Assembly (NCBI GenBank): GCA_019155205.2
Contig: JAHNZQ020000004.1
Coordinates: 3,631,495 to 3,695,494 of the forward strand
DNA length: 64,000 nucleotides
DNA from: Gracilaria vermiculophylla
Taxonomy: Eukaryota; Rhodophyta; Florideophyceae; Gracilariales; Gracilariaceae
Direction of reading: 5' to 3'
In this document: piece by piece, positions 1 through 10,640 of the stretch
Position numbering within the stretch: position 1 is the first letter of the stretch
Layout of the letters: each line of letters opens with the position of its first letter
Translations under genes and position numbers: made by a program
The notes under the pieces: model-generated
Told to the model about the DNA's origin: nothing
What the model saw: the letters and a program-made list of their open reading frames with translations, nothing else
Database searches by the model: none

Positions 1-54
1 TTCTGGGAGTCGAACCCAGGGTCCTAGCGATTAGCTGGGCCCATAACCTGTTGG
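1..54 (-). other. tRNA-like T-arm / pol III B-box at window edge
   Basis: Read on the minus strand, the first 20 bases form a good T-arm: a CTGGG stem, a TTCGACT loop and a CCCAG stem, with a perfect B-box GGTTCGACTCC. The acceptor end lies outside the window. An A-box-like TAGCTCATCTG lies around 62-72 on the same strand, but the D-arm and anticodon arm do not fold convincingly. It may be a cut-off tRNA gene with an odd 5' half, a tRNA-derived repeat, or chance. Confidence 0.3.
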
Positions 55-262
55 AAAACAGATGAGCTATTTGCGCTATACTCTCTTGTGACACAGGGCG
101 TACAGTTCACCATTTGAACTATCAACACCGCTTCTCAAGTATGTTTGTGCATCTTGTTCCATCTTCTTTCTCTTCTACTTATATTTTCTTCTTCCCTTTC
201 CAGGTCTTCATCATCCAGTTCTACTGTGTGCCTTCCCCACTAACGGGCACTTCTCCCGCAAA

Positions 263-337
263 CCTTCCCTCGCAGGGGTCACCAGGGCTTCCCCGCGAAG
301 GGTCAGCTAGCCTTCCCTGCGAGGGGTCAGCTACCCA
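263..337. repeat. three imperfect ~25-bp tandem repeats after the chromovirus pol end
   Basis: Three units in a row share the pattern CTTCCC-(T/C)GCGA-GGG-GTCA. Each contains a small inverted repeat (CCTTCCC against GGGAAGG-like). They overlap the stop of the chromodomain frame and form part of the 3' untranslated tail of the minus-strand retrotransposon. Confidence 0.6.
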
Positions 338-1379
338 ACTTGGGCGCGGTTGATTGTTGCCGGCAGAGCCGTGAGCGTTCTCCTGTTATATTGCACCACC
401 TTGGAGCGGGCAGATGCTCGATCGGGTCGTCCGAATCGGCTTCGGGCCCATACCCGTACCAACAAACCAAGTACTGAATGTCCCCCAATGGATGATAAAA
501 ATGCTCCACAATGTGGGCAACCACGTACTCCTGACGGTACAACTGCCGGCCATGCCGTGTGACGACGACGTCTCGACAGCGGTCGGGGTTGGCTGCTCGT
601 GAGAATCCCGACGTGGGCGTGCGGTTCTCCGGTTGTACCGTCGTGTTCCACGCATTAGCGGCTTGCAATTGCAACGGCGCAGCCAGTTCATGAATTCGCG
701 ATGAAGCGGTTGAGCGCGCATCATGCTGCGACTGCCGGTGTGCCGGGATGAATTCCTCGGGAGAGGCCCGTATATCCCAAGCTGTGGGGTCGATACTCAC
801 GTCTTTGACGGTCACTGGGGCCGACTGCGAAGAAAGGGATGCGTGAGCCGCTGCGCGCGGGTAGCCCGGCCTTCCGGACGGCGTATGCGGCGAGTGACGC
901 ATGGATTCCAACGGCTTAGCCGGTGTTGGAGTACGGTCCGACGTTTGCGACGGAATGGTCGATGTCTGCGACGGAAGGGACGGCCCAGCCAGTGATGTGC
1001 GACTTGGATCGACTCTGTTCCGCGAAGCGGCGACGTTTGTGACTGACTCACTATCCGTAGAAACGGCTCGATTCCGCGATTGTGCGGCACGATCACAACA
1101 GACTTTGTGCGCCCCCCCCTCCTTAGGCCGAGGGCCTTTTTGAGAATGAGGCCGAGCAGGCGGTACGTCCAACCAGTCCAACAATCCCCGAGTCGGGTGT
1201 GGTAACTCCGATGGTCGGGACGTCGACGGTGTAACTCGTTTTGTTGCGCGGGAGGGTCCCGACGGAATGTTCCTGGTTGCACCGGCTGTAGAGTCCAGGC
1301 GTGCAGGGGCGGGGACCACGCCGTCTCTGGAGACCCGTTTTTCAATATCAAGTACGGCAGTGCCGGAGGCCAACGCCAC
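327..1379 (-). pseudogene. Gypsy-1 integrase C-terminus and chromodomain
   Basis: This frame begins with the SH3-like end of a gypsy integrase (LDIEKRVSRDGVVPAP), followed by a long Ser/Pro/Thr-rich linker. It ends in a chromodomain: EYVVAHIVEHFYHPLG, then YLVCWYGYGPEADSDD and IEHLPAP. Chromodomains of this type steer integration toward modified histones; that is family knowledge. It lies in the same reading frame as the integrase upstream (1539-2216) and is separated from it by an in-frame stop, so it was one polyprotein. Confidence 0.85.
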
Positions 1380-1538
1380 TACGCGGTATGGTCCCTCCGC
1401 TATTGGAGAAAGCTTGTGGCGCGTTTCCGTTTCAGGGTTCTAATGCATTTTTCGGAGGAAGGCGTAACCATTGCGAACGAGTGATGGTTGCGCGCGGCGC
1501 ACGTAGGAATCAAAGTCGCGTTCGTACGTGGCTTGGGC

Positions 1539-2216
1539 TCAGGCCATGGAACGACGCACTTGCGGTACCAACTTCGTGAGCCACGACTTCCAGTGATCCC
1601 GAAATCCTTTCGGCGACGGGAAGGCATCCAGCGTAGGCTTTAGTTCTAACGCCCCACCATGTGGAGTGCGTGATAGCACTAGCTCGAATGGAGTGACGCC
1701 GGTTGTCCGGTGGACCTGCGTGTTGAAAGCGAAGGTCGACGCGTCCGTGAACGCATCCCATGTTTGGGGGTGATCAGCGACGTAGGAACGGAGTGCTGCC
1801 AGGAGAGTCCGGTTAAACCGTTCCACTTGGCCATTGGTCTGAGGACTGTACGTGGTCGTGAACAGGTTCTTGATGTCAAGAATCCTGCACACATCCTCGA
1901 AGAACCGAGAGGCAAACTGTATCCCGTTATCGGAGAGTAAGTTAACCGGCGGATCGTAAACAAAAAACCAATGGGTAACAAACGCCTGTGCGACGCTTGT
2001 AGCGGCAATTTGTCGTGATGGAATGGTCCGAAGGAGTTTCGAAAAACGATCCGTAATAACGAGAAAGAATTTGTTCTCACGTTTTGTGGTAAGGAAGGGC
2101 CCCAAAATATCGATGACCACAAATTCCAGCGGCGCGCGCGCGGGGAAGAGCTTCAAATTGCTCGCGTATCGGCGGAGCTTCACCCGATTTCGGGCGCATT
2201 CGGCGCAGAACCGCAC
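1539..2216 (-). pseudogene. Gypsy-1 integrase core
   Basis: Carries the CX2C half of the zinc domain (FCAECARNR) and the retroviral-type DDE core: first Asp in FVVIDILGPF, second in LLSDNGIQFASRF, Glu in NGQVERFNRTL. The HX3H half (HLSHYSNMSGHAGG) is in the previous open segment; a single TAG stop at about 2220 splits the zinc domain. All catalytic residues are present. It lies in the same frame as 327-1379 and 2223-3584. Confidence 0.9.
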
Positions 2217-2222
2217 TGTTGC

Positions 2223-3584
2223 CTAACATTCTACCGCCAGGGCGGGCCAGTAGAAATTCCGCCTTAGCGTGAGGTAGAGCTTCCTTCCACCGGCATGTCC
2301 ACTCATATTTGAGTAGTGGGACAAGTGAAGTACCCTGCACTTCAGTGTATGCGGCACCACTACCTGTAGCATTGGGTGCACTGTGCGCACTAGTTGCCCA
2401 GCGTCGTTCACCCTGAAAGGAATCTCGGCTCCCCCGTTAAGTTGCGCTCGCACCTTCGCGCAAAACGGGTCCACGAACTGTTCTCGGACTAACTCTTCCG
2501 GTGTCACTGGCACGAAATTACCCGGAAGGGGCTCTTGCGTTCCGTCAGCAACGAGAAGTGTGTCCAACTCGGTGTCCCATTCCACAACTTCTGGCCATTC
2601 CTTCAAGTCTTCCTGGCCGACCTCGACTGTTGCCACTGCAAAGCATGGTATCTCGCCGTCATCGACGGGTAGCGCTTCACCATTCGTGGGTGACCGCGAC
2701 AAGGCATCGGCATGCGTGTTGTAGAGGCCCTTCGTGTACTTCACTTCGAAGTCTAACTCGGCGAGCCGGAGCCTCCATTGCATGAAACGACCCGAGGGTT
2801 CCGAGATCGACAGTAACCACCGAAGTGAGTTATGGTCCGTATGAATGGTGAAGTGCCCTCCCATAAGGTATGGCCTCAAGGTCGAGAGGGCCCATACCAC
2901 GGCGAGGCATTCCTTCTCCGACACGGAGTAGTTCTTCTCGTGGACATTCAACGAGCGCGACCAGAACCCAATTGGCTTACGTTTCCCATCGGGTGTAACC
3001 TGGAACAACGCACATCTCACTTGGTGGTCGCTCGAGTCCGTGTCAACGGAGAAAGAAAGTCCTGGCTTGGGCAGTGACAAGATCGGTGCCGACGTTGCCG
3101 CCTCCTTGAGGGAGTTAAATGCCTCCGTCTGGACAGGAGTAAAGGGAGCCAGCTTGGGAGGCTGGCTCTTCCGCAGTAGCGCGTTCAACGGTGTTGGAGT
3201 ATCAGCAAAGTTGGGAATGAAGCGTCGATAGACGTTGGCCAGCCCCAGGAAGGAGCGTAGCTCGGTTTGCGTCGTCGGTTCGACGGCTTCTTTGAGTGAC
3301 TTTACCCGGGCTTCCTGGATCATAATACGCCCTGGGCGGATGATGAGACCCAGGTACTTGATAGTCTCGGTGAAGAACTCACACTTCCTCAACTTGACTG
3401 ATATTCCTGCGTTACGCAGCGTAGTCTTGACGTCCCGAACATGGGTGAGATGGTCATCCATATTATCGGAGAAGACGATAATATCGTCTAGATAAACAAG
3501 ACATGTACGCCACGTGAAGCGAGCGAGTAGAATATCGACAGCGCATTGAAATGTCGCGGGTGCGTTGGTCAAGCCAAACGGCAT
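2223..3584 (-). pseudogene. Gypsy-1 reverse transcriptase (C-terminal part) and RNase H
   Basis: Begins at the RT motif MPFGLTNAPATF and continues through the catalytic LVYLDDIIVF and the thumb (LGLANVYRRFIPNFA). It then carries a gypsy RNase H: FSVDTDSSDHQV (Asp), SEKECLAVVWAL (Glu), HTDHNSLRWL (Asp), followed by HADALSR and the His part of the integrase zinc domain. The N-terminal part of RT is 4016-4732, displaced by the AT-rich insertion at 3601-3966. The residues needed for polymerase and RNase H function are present here; inactivity comes from the interruption. Confidence 0.92.
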
Positions 3585-3601
3585 CCGTTTGGCTTGACCA
3601 A
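3565..3601. repeat. perfect 17-bp fold-back palindrome at insertion edge
   Basis: The 17 bp at 3565-3581, which encode part of the RT MPFGLTN motif on the minus strand, are repeated exactly in inverted orientation at 3585-3601 after a 3-nt spacer (CAT). The inverted copy marks the left edge of the foreign AT-rich segment. This is the expected footprint of a template switch or fold-back event rather than clean transposition. Confidence 0.85.
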
Positions 3602-3966
3602 TTACTAATCATTCTTACAATACTATACATAGCTTGAAAGTTATGAGCTACGTTTCATAGAAATATCACTCTGATTCGTACAGATAAGCTCATTATTAGA
3701 CTTTTGACTTATAGCTTTTATAAATCTTTTTAGTTCTTCACTAATGAGCTGTTTTACCTGTTCACCAGAAGGTTTCTCAATCGTTACTTTTGTACACGTT
3801 ATGTTTTATTTTATATGTGCCAGTAAAAATAACTACACTGAGAAACTTCAGTTTCTTTTACTAGGTTTTGCTGCAAATGCTGCAGTTAAAGCATTGGGTA
3901 CAGCACTTATTGTTCTCCAACAGGAGGTACCATACAAACAATCTGACTATTATATGATTTATACAA
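3602..3966. other. AT-rich insertion of foreign composition inside RT
   Basis: About 365 bp, much richer in A/T than the flanking retrotransposon. RT runs up to DKTAF at its right side and resumes at RMPFGL on its left, so about ten residues of RT were replaced. A plus-strand frame (3744-3983) gives 79 residues with a hydrophobic, Ala-rich end. A minus-strand frame gives a Lys/Glu-rich peptide. I recognise neither. No terminal repeats are seen apart from the fold-back at its left edge. Confidence 0.6.
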
Positions 3967-4015
3967 AGGCTGTCTTGTCTTGATCTTCCGTCCTAACCGG
4001 GACCTGCTAGTACCC

Positions 4016-5422
4016 TCAGTTAGCATCCAACGACTTGAACACGGTAGCATTTCCGAGTGAATCGATGTACTCGTCCATGCGTGGAATTGGATATACGTCT
4101 TTGACGGTTACTGCATTCAAGCGACGATAGCCGATGCAGAAGCGCCAGAATCTATCCGGTTTCGGATCCGGTACAACTGGAGATGCCCACAGTGACTGAT
4201 CCGGTTCAGTAACTCCTGCACGGAGCATCTTATCAATTTGGAATTCCTCTTCGGCTCGCGCGGCAGGCCCAGCCCAGCACGGGTGTCGTGCCACTGGCCG
4301 CGTGTTGGGCATCAAATCGATCCGGTGTTTTGTTGTAATTATCTCCCCTAGGAAGCCATCCCACATAGTGGTGAAGTCTCGGAGCATGTCCCGCAAACGT
4401 TCGCGGTGTGACTCTGGTACCTGCCCGAGGTCGAGATCCTCGAGTGCCTTAACCGGGTCAATTCGGTCGAAGCTTGTCGGGCCGCGTTCCTTCGCGGCTT
4501 CGGCACAGTCCTTCGTCGGAGTTGGCGCGGCATTTTCGCGGAATGATCCGGTTGCTTCCCCCTCCTTAGAGTGAACAACACAGAGGACATCGGCGACAGT
4601 CATGGTTGTTGGCGCCATCGCAATGGGGTGCGGCATGACAGAACCAGTGAATTGGTTTTTCACCAAGCATTGGGGAGTCGTCCCCAGGTTAGCGAGCAAC
4701 ACGTAGAATGAGGTATTCGGTTCCACTTGCACAACGCCATTGGTGATGGCGAGTGCTTACTTGTCGTACAGCGAAGGCAAGGGTTGGCGTATCCTAAGCC
4801 CACGCTGTTGCGAAGTGACCTTCACCCACACCTGCGATTCCGGTGGTACCGTGGTAGCACCCGCAAGGCGGAGTTTGTTCGAGACCCGGGCATCCGGTCC
4901 TGGCTCCTGCGCGGCCGGTAACGGCGCGTGCTTCTTTGTTGCCCGCCTCAGTGGCTTGCGGACGATGGGGACGGAGGATCCGTCTTCCTTCTCGACACGC
5001 CGCTGGCGGGGACGGATCGCTTCAACGAAGCGATCACAAAATTCACACCCCAAGATAACGGGAGCAGCCAACTTGCGGCATACGGCGAAGTCCAGATTTA
5101 CCACGCATGACCCCAAGCGGACTACGAGGTCAATGAGAGCAACCTTTGCTAACGGGTTATTGTTAGCATCGGCTATGTCCGACACGTCCCCGCAACGGAT
5201 ATGAGACCTCAATGTTAGTGGCAACGCGGCTTCGAAGAGGAAGTTAGGGCCCGCACCTGTGTCAAGAACGGTAAGGTGACGGACCATGAACTGGGGTGAT
5301 AGGCCAAGGTCTGCATAGACTTTGTAGTTTCTCTTGGCCATCACGAGGATTCGATTCGGGAACCGGCGATGTGATATCCGTGTCCACGGGCGACGAAGAA
5401 CACCGAAGTGTTCTGAATCCAC
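4016..5422 (-). pseudogene. Gypsy-1 protease and N-terminal reverse transcriptase
   Basis: The protease part (5422-4757) has the aspartic protease motif LDTGAGPNFLF and the family-typical VILGCEFCDRFVEAI. The RT part (4732-4016) has the fingers region ASPVVPDPKPDRFWRFCIGYRRLN, then PIPRMDEYIDSL and the first catalytic Asp in FKSLDAN. A TAA near 4757 separates the two parts in the same frame. Beyond 4016 the RT frame continues to about 3969 with stops at the Ser and Trp positions of the SGYWQ motif, reaching DKTAF before the insertion. Pol is in a different frame from gag, so a frameshift normally joins them. Confidence 0.9.
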
Positions 5423-5538
5423 GTCATTGACGGCCTATGTCCTGGAAAGGATTTTGACCGGGGAGCGAGGCTTCGGCGCCTCGGGCGCCCTCAACCTCAG
5501 CTCTGAGGGCGCCCCACCATGAGAGGAGACTCGTGCAT

Positions 5539-7464
5539 CTAGTTTTTCTGGGCGAGTTCCGCAGGATGCGGCTGCCCGGAAGGCTGTGTCACAGACGCCT
5601 GAGCATCAGGGGCATTACCTTCCGCTAAAGCGGCTATGGGCTCGGTCACCAGAGCAGCCGGATAAACCGAGGAAGGTGTCATGCGAGGCTGAAGTTCAGC
5701 CAACTCTCTTGGAATGTCCAACTTGGCTCGGACATAAGAGGCCATCGTAACGGACGCTCTTTCTTCCGGAGAAAAGGCCTCGTAGTTGTGGACTACCTGA
5801 GCCCAATCTTGTAAAGAGAACACGCAGTGTGGGGAAGTATGACCACGCGTGTAGCATAGGTGACAAACCAGACCCGAAACGGGAGTTATATTCCGATTGT
5901 CGGCAAACCTGACTGCGGAGCGGGTATCATTCCAACCTGGACGCGAGATGCGGACTGCGCTGTTCTCGTGTGGAACGCGAGGTGGACGAACTCGAGCAGG
6001 GGCCATGTACAGCATGCCGTCATCACGGGCGGTACGGAACGAACCCTCCGTGGTCGATGGCAGTTCAGTGGTAGGGTTCGAACCGAATTCGTCCCTGGCC
6101 AACTGAACGTTGTCGTACTCAAGGTGTGAAGACAGGTCGTATCCGATGGAAGTCGTCGGGGTTCTCGGTTGCACCAACAACGCTTTTGCGGATCGAGCCC
6201 GGGTTCCCGGATTGCGAGTGTGGGCGCGAGCGGCATCACCTTCGGCGCAAGCATACTGAACCAGTTCCAGGTATGTCGTCTTCGGTTTGTCTTCTCGTCG
6301 TCGAGCAACTAATGTCCGAATAACCGGGTCGAGGCCATCCATGAACATGGTGCAACGTTCCTCAGCGGGATACACGTTACCACTGCCGTGGAAAGCCTTG
6401 TTCAGGCGTACCGAATAATCGGTTTCCATTTCCCTAGGGTTCTGGTGTGTGTCTCGCAAAGCGAGGATAGCGTCCTGAATTGCTGAGTTCGTGGCATATG
6501 ACCTCAGCAAATACTGGACAGCCTCAGGCCAACAAGTTACCCCTTCTTCAGAGGCGCGTGATGAACCTCTTACAGAGTGATATTGATCTTCGGCCAAGCC
6601 GCGTAGGAAGTACGGCAAGGCAATGTAGGCCTGTCCTTCACTCATTGCGAGGATTTCAGCTTCCGCTACAAAGCGCGTACAGAAATCCAACTCAAGGATT
6701 GGACCCTCACCTGTGAACAATTGATTCCGAAGGGACAGCTGCATACGCTTGATGCAGTCTTTCACTTTGCCCGTACCCTGGGGTGTGCGATTCAGCGAGG
6801 AGTCCTCCAGACGGTAATACTGGTATGAAAGAAGCTTCTTGTAGAGCGGGATGGTCGGCTATAATTCCTTGAGTCCGGCGTGCTTCCGGCCTTTCGTGCG
6901 GGCACAAGTCACACCCTGGGTGGCTGACGACCGCTTCGAGGGTGGCGAGCGTCCAAGACGGAGATCATCAACCGAAGAATCGGACTGGTCGGAATCAGAA
7001 GACGCGTTCGATGAATCCGATGACCCAGCTTCGTCATCATCATGTCCCCGATTCTTTCGGCTTTTCGAACGTTCCGCCTTCTTGGCTTGGTGAGAAACTG
7101 CGACGGAAGTAACCGGGTCTTTTCCATCTCCTTCAAGGAGCATTTGTTCCAACGTCTGCAGACGTTGTCCGACACGCGAGAACTTGTCGTCAATGTCTTC
7201 CACGAACGTAGTGGGGCGTCCGAGACACCCGAGAAGTCCATTCACATCAGCACGTAGTATAAGGAGATCCTCTGCGAAATCCTGCACAGCAGTGTTATTA
7301 ACCTTCTTACGAAGCGTGGCTAATGCTTCTGCCATGGTGATCTGAGTCTCGCGCAAAGCGCCAAGTTGGTCCTCCACAGTTGGAGAACAGGGCGAGTCGA
7401 CGCCAACCCGTCCAGAAGGCCATGAATTCAAGGCGGGGGTCGGTCCTGCACCTCCACAATCCAC
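5539..7464 (-). pseudogene. Gypsy-1 gag polyprotein
   Basis: A single frame of about 640 codons with one in-frame TAG at 6859-6861. The N-terminal part has a predicted helical segment (ATLRKKVNNTAVQDFAEDL) and an acidic/Ser-rich stretch. The middle is a retrotransposon gag capsid (LFTGEGPILELDFCTRF ... EDQYHSVRG ... LRSYATN). The C-terminal part has a CCHC zinc knuckle, CHLCYTRGHTSPHC, for RNA binding. The open frame begins with a GTG codon; the first ATG is at 7335. The 5' LTR ends about 90 bp upstream of the frame. Confidence 0.85.
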
Positions 7465-7553
7465 ACCTCGACTACGAGTATAATTCCGATTCAGATCGTG
7501 ACCAAGCTCCGAAAGGAGAATTCTGCAACGACTTCTATGTCAGAAGGCCAATT

Positions 7554-8364
7554 TTTAGTGCAGCGCCAGAGGCGGGAAAACACCACGAAGACGTTCGGAA
7601 TCTTCCCCTTGTAGGGTAGCAAAGCAAACAGAGCCACTCTGGGCGTGCCTCGGCGAAGCCGGTTTGTAAGATCGAGGACAGCCCTTCAGGCGGTTACCTA
7701 GAGTGTTGAGTCTGAGATTCCTCCAATGCAGAGCCGCAGGAACCACGAGTAATCGGTACGGAGTCCCGCGGGCGAGCAACAGTGAAGGGTATGGTAGGTA
7801 CCCGGAGCGACAGCGTGTCCACTGGTGGGTGGGCACGGGACGAAAAGAGCAACAAAAGCGGGACCCAATACTGGGGCGAGTACACGACAATGTCGATAAG
7901 GGATAGATACAAGTTGTGGTGACACTCTCTTAGACTCGAGGGAGGGTGAACTGCCGTGCAAACGGGTGCTAACACGGAGCAGCGATAAGCGACGCCGGAG
8001 GCGGAAAAGTACCGAGCCACGACCCTCATGGCCGTCGGAATAGGGTTTACTGGGCAGCCGCAGTAGCGGGGCATATATACTTTAGTCAGCGCGCCACCCT
8101 GACAGTGGGGCGCGCCGCCCTAAATTGACCAAGTCAAATATCTAATTTGTCTAGCAATGCCGTGCACCCCTACTGTACCCACGTGTGCCAGCTTGCCTTC
8201 ACTGCAGTGATTCATAACCGTGCCACCCACGTGGGTTACCCGGTAGTCCAGCGTGCACCTCAGCGGCCAACCGCTGCGGGAACATTTATAAAATAACCAT
8301 ACCTCTTCGGAGTGCAAGTACCGACTAAGTCGTGAGAAACCCCCCGGAAGGGCGTTGCACTTCA
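7554..8364 (-). repeat. 5' LTR of Gypsy-1 ('LTR-B', ~811 bp)
   Basis: Lies immediately upstream of gag on the minus strand. It aligns along its whole length with the solo LTR at 32289-33051. Ends are inverted: AGTGCAACGCC-like at one side and GGCGTTGCACTTCA at the other, with the expected CA/TG weakened at 7554. The sequence beyond 8364 begins with the last bases of an LTR-A copy (GGTACTACA), suggesting insertion into an older LTR. Confidence 0.85.
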
Positions 8365-8437
8365 GGTACTACAAAAAGTGTTTGTCTGTTGCTACAAAAT
8401 GGTTTTAGAACCATTAAAGAAACACGACCATTTTTCC

Positions 8438-8990
8438 TGTAGTACAGTGGCTCCTAAGGAGATAGGGTGGTTTGACCTTATGGTATAGTATTCCTAAGGA
8501 GAGCTCGTATTTTAGTAGCTGGGCCACGTGGTGCATTATCCCGCCCACATACGCTACAGTATTCTTGAGGAATGGTAGAATTATTATTTATTTTAGTTAA
8601 TTTATGCAGGTAATTAGTACAGTAGCGAGCCCTGCCGAGGCGGGCTCCCGGCTTTATACTTAATCTGCCGGTTGAGCTCCACCTCTGGGGAAGTAAAGAC
8701 AAGCACCCTTGAGTCTTCTTCTACATTTTCCGGTTGGAGTCTCTTGTCTATTCACCCAGGTTTCTAAGCCGCCGATCCCCAGGTCGCCTCATAGCAGCGC
8801 CTGTAGGAGCATTGTCCACCCAGTGAACCTCCCCCTCCGCTTGCTGTTTGCGGATCCCTTTCAGAATTCCCTCGGCTCGTGACAGCGGATACCGGAGACC
8901 ACCTTTATGAATACGCGCCTTTGGAGTCACTAAAAACTCCTAACGGACGTTGTGCTTTACTACCTCGACAGGAGGGCTGACAGTACCACA
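8438..8990 (+). repeat. LTR-A copy 1 (~553 bp)
   Basis: Starts TGTAGTACAGTGG and ends CAGTACCACA, the canonical TG...CA ends of this family. It is nearly identical to the LTR at 44375-44928. No matching 5-bp target duplication flanks it (TTTCC / AAGAG), so it is one end of a rearranged or recombined element. Confidence 0.85.
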
Positions 8991-9130
8991 AAGAGCTACA
9001 GGACTAAGCGGAACAGCACTTCCTCCGTCGCGCCCAGTAAACTATAGCAAGCGGGATCTTCGGTCTAAGCTTGACCACCAGACGGGTAACTCTCTTCGCT
9101 TTTGAGAAAAATGCCATGGACTACGGAAGC
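8991..9130 (+). repeat. spacer shared with 42605-42760
   Basis: The 140 bp between the two LTR-A copies resemble the segment near 42605-42760: both contain CCGTCGCGCCCAGTA, GGGATCTTCGGT and a GCC(A/G)TGGACTACG motif. It may be a leader or internal fragment of an LTR-A element. No coding potential seen. Confidence 0.5.
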
Positions 9131-9685
9131 TGTGGTGCAGAGGATGTTAAGGTGGTATTATCATGTGACTTTACGACGTGAAATTCCTACGGAGGGTTCA
9201 TATTTTATTAACTGAGCCGCGTGATGCATTATTCAGCCTACGTGTGATTCAGTACTCTTGACGAATGGTAGAATTTAGATTTATTTCAGTTCACTGATGC
9301 AAGTAATTACTACAGTAGTGAGACTTATCGAGGCGGGCTCCGGGCGTTGTACTTAATCCGCCGGTCGAGCTCCAACTCTGGGGAAGAAAACCAAGAACCC
9401 TTGAGTTTTCCTCTACTTTTATTTGGTTGGAGACTCTTGTCTAATGCCTTCAGGTCTGTAAGCCGCCAATTTCCAGGTCGCCTCGTCGCAGCGTCTGCAG
9501 GAGCATTGTCTGCCTATGGAATCCCCTCCTCCGTTTGGTGTTTCCGGACTCCCTTTCAGGATACCCCCAGCTCGAAACAGCCATTACCGGACATCACCTA
9601 TACGAACAACCGCCTTTAGAGACATCAGAAACTTCTAACGCACGTTGTACGCTCTCTGTTTGAGAAAAGGGCTGAAGGTACCACA
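9131..9685 (+). repeat. LTR-A copy 2, diverged (~555 bp)
   Basis: Same order of motifs as copy 1 (GCGGGCTCC, TTCAGGTCTGTAAGCCGCC, CTAACGCACGTTG, GGTACCACA end) but with many substitutions. It is followed by a ~62-bp sequence containing ATGGTTTTAGAACCAT that also stands just before copy 1 (about 8376-8437). Confidence 0.8.
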
Positions 9686-10640
9686 AGAAGTGTTTGTCTT
9701 TTGCTACAAAATGGTTTTAGAACCATCAAAGAAACACGGCCATTTTTCCGTTTAAAGCGTTTCTTTTCATGGTCTCCAATATCATGTTAGATGTACGTAA
9801 AGCCCCCTGAATCGTCAAAAGTAAATGATTTTTTATTGATAGATATAATTGCAGTTTTTTCTCACAAAAGTAAAGTAAAACATTAATGGAATCATTCAAC
9901 TTTACTCTGCACTCCATGTGCTGCTTTATTATCAAAGAAGTGCCAAAAGTTCCTTGTATTGTTTTCTGGAATTTTATGTGAATATTCCGCGGTTTATAGA
10001 ATGGTTGACGAACAAATATAATATTTGAGGAGTAGAATTTTGCATATTTGATGTGGTGACTGACTCACAAACAACGCGCTGTGCTAGAGCTAGAATGAAT
10101 GTTTTGGTGTTCTCGGACTTTTCGAATTTTCAATAATTGTTTTATTTACAAGGATAGTTTACAACCAACGTTTCTGATCATCATACTGCTTTGGACGTAT
10201 TAAGAGAGCTTTACCTATCGATAGATAATGCTGCACTTTTTCCTCTTTTTATTCAGAAAGATGTTCATCTTTTTCCATGATGAGATGCACGTTTTAGTTT
10301 TAGGAACGATTCACTACTGCAAGGAAACCTTTTTTTTTTATATCGGTAAACGAATTTTGAAAAATGAACTGGCCGTTTGCAATTATTTATTAATCGCAAA
10401 CCTCAAGTGCACCTATATTTTTGAGCAGCTACAGTGTATAACTTTATTCCTGGAGTTGTACTTCACGAAGAAGTTTTTTCTATCAACAATGAAACATGTG
10501 TTTAGGTGCTCAGTTTTTATTTTGCTGCGCGCTGTGCAGTTGCTCAGAAAAAAACGGGAGCGTGTTGACCTAGAGAAGTATTTTGAGGGTGGTGTTTCGT
10601 TTTTGCCCAGTAAACACTGTCATGTGTGACCAGTGTCGAC
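9686..10640. other. AT-rich stretch without a recognisable gene
   Basis: After the ~62-bp repeat (to about 9747) the sequence is AT-rich. An open frame at 10228-10629 (plus) gives 133 hydrophobic, Phe-rich residues that look like translated AT-rich DNA. No transposon ends or known motifs seen. Confidence 0.5.

Larger units (their letters stand above)
327..8364 (-). mobile_element. Ty3/gypsy chromovirus 'Gypsy-1', near-complete, inactivated
   Basis: Minus-strand LTR retrotransposon in the order 5' LTR (7554-8364), gag, protease, RT, RNase H, integrase, chromodomain. The order and the terminal chromodomain define the chromovirus branch of Ty3/gypsy. The coding region keeps long open stretches and is broken by only a few stops plus one ~366-bp insertion in RT, so the copy is not ancient. 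A purine-rich tract on the minus strand (about 183-200) could be the polypurine tract. No 3' LTR matching the 5' LTR is visible before the window begins; it is outside the window or deleted. A TGG triplet 2-3 nt inside the 5' LTR is a possible primer binding site, unverified. Confidence 0.9.

Noticed and set aside
10228..10629. 133-aa plus-strand frame in AT-rich DNA
   Set aside because: Phe/Leu-rich composition with no motif; expected by chance in AT-rich sequence.
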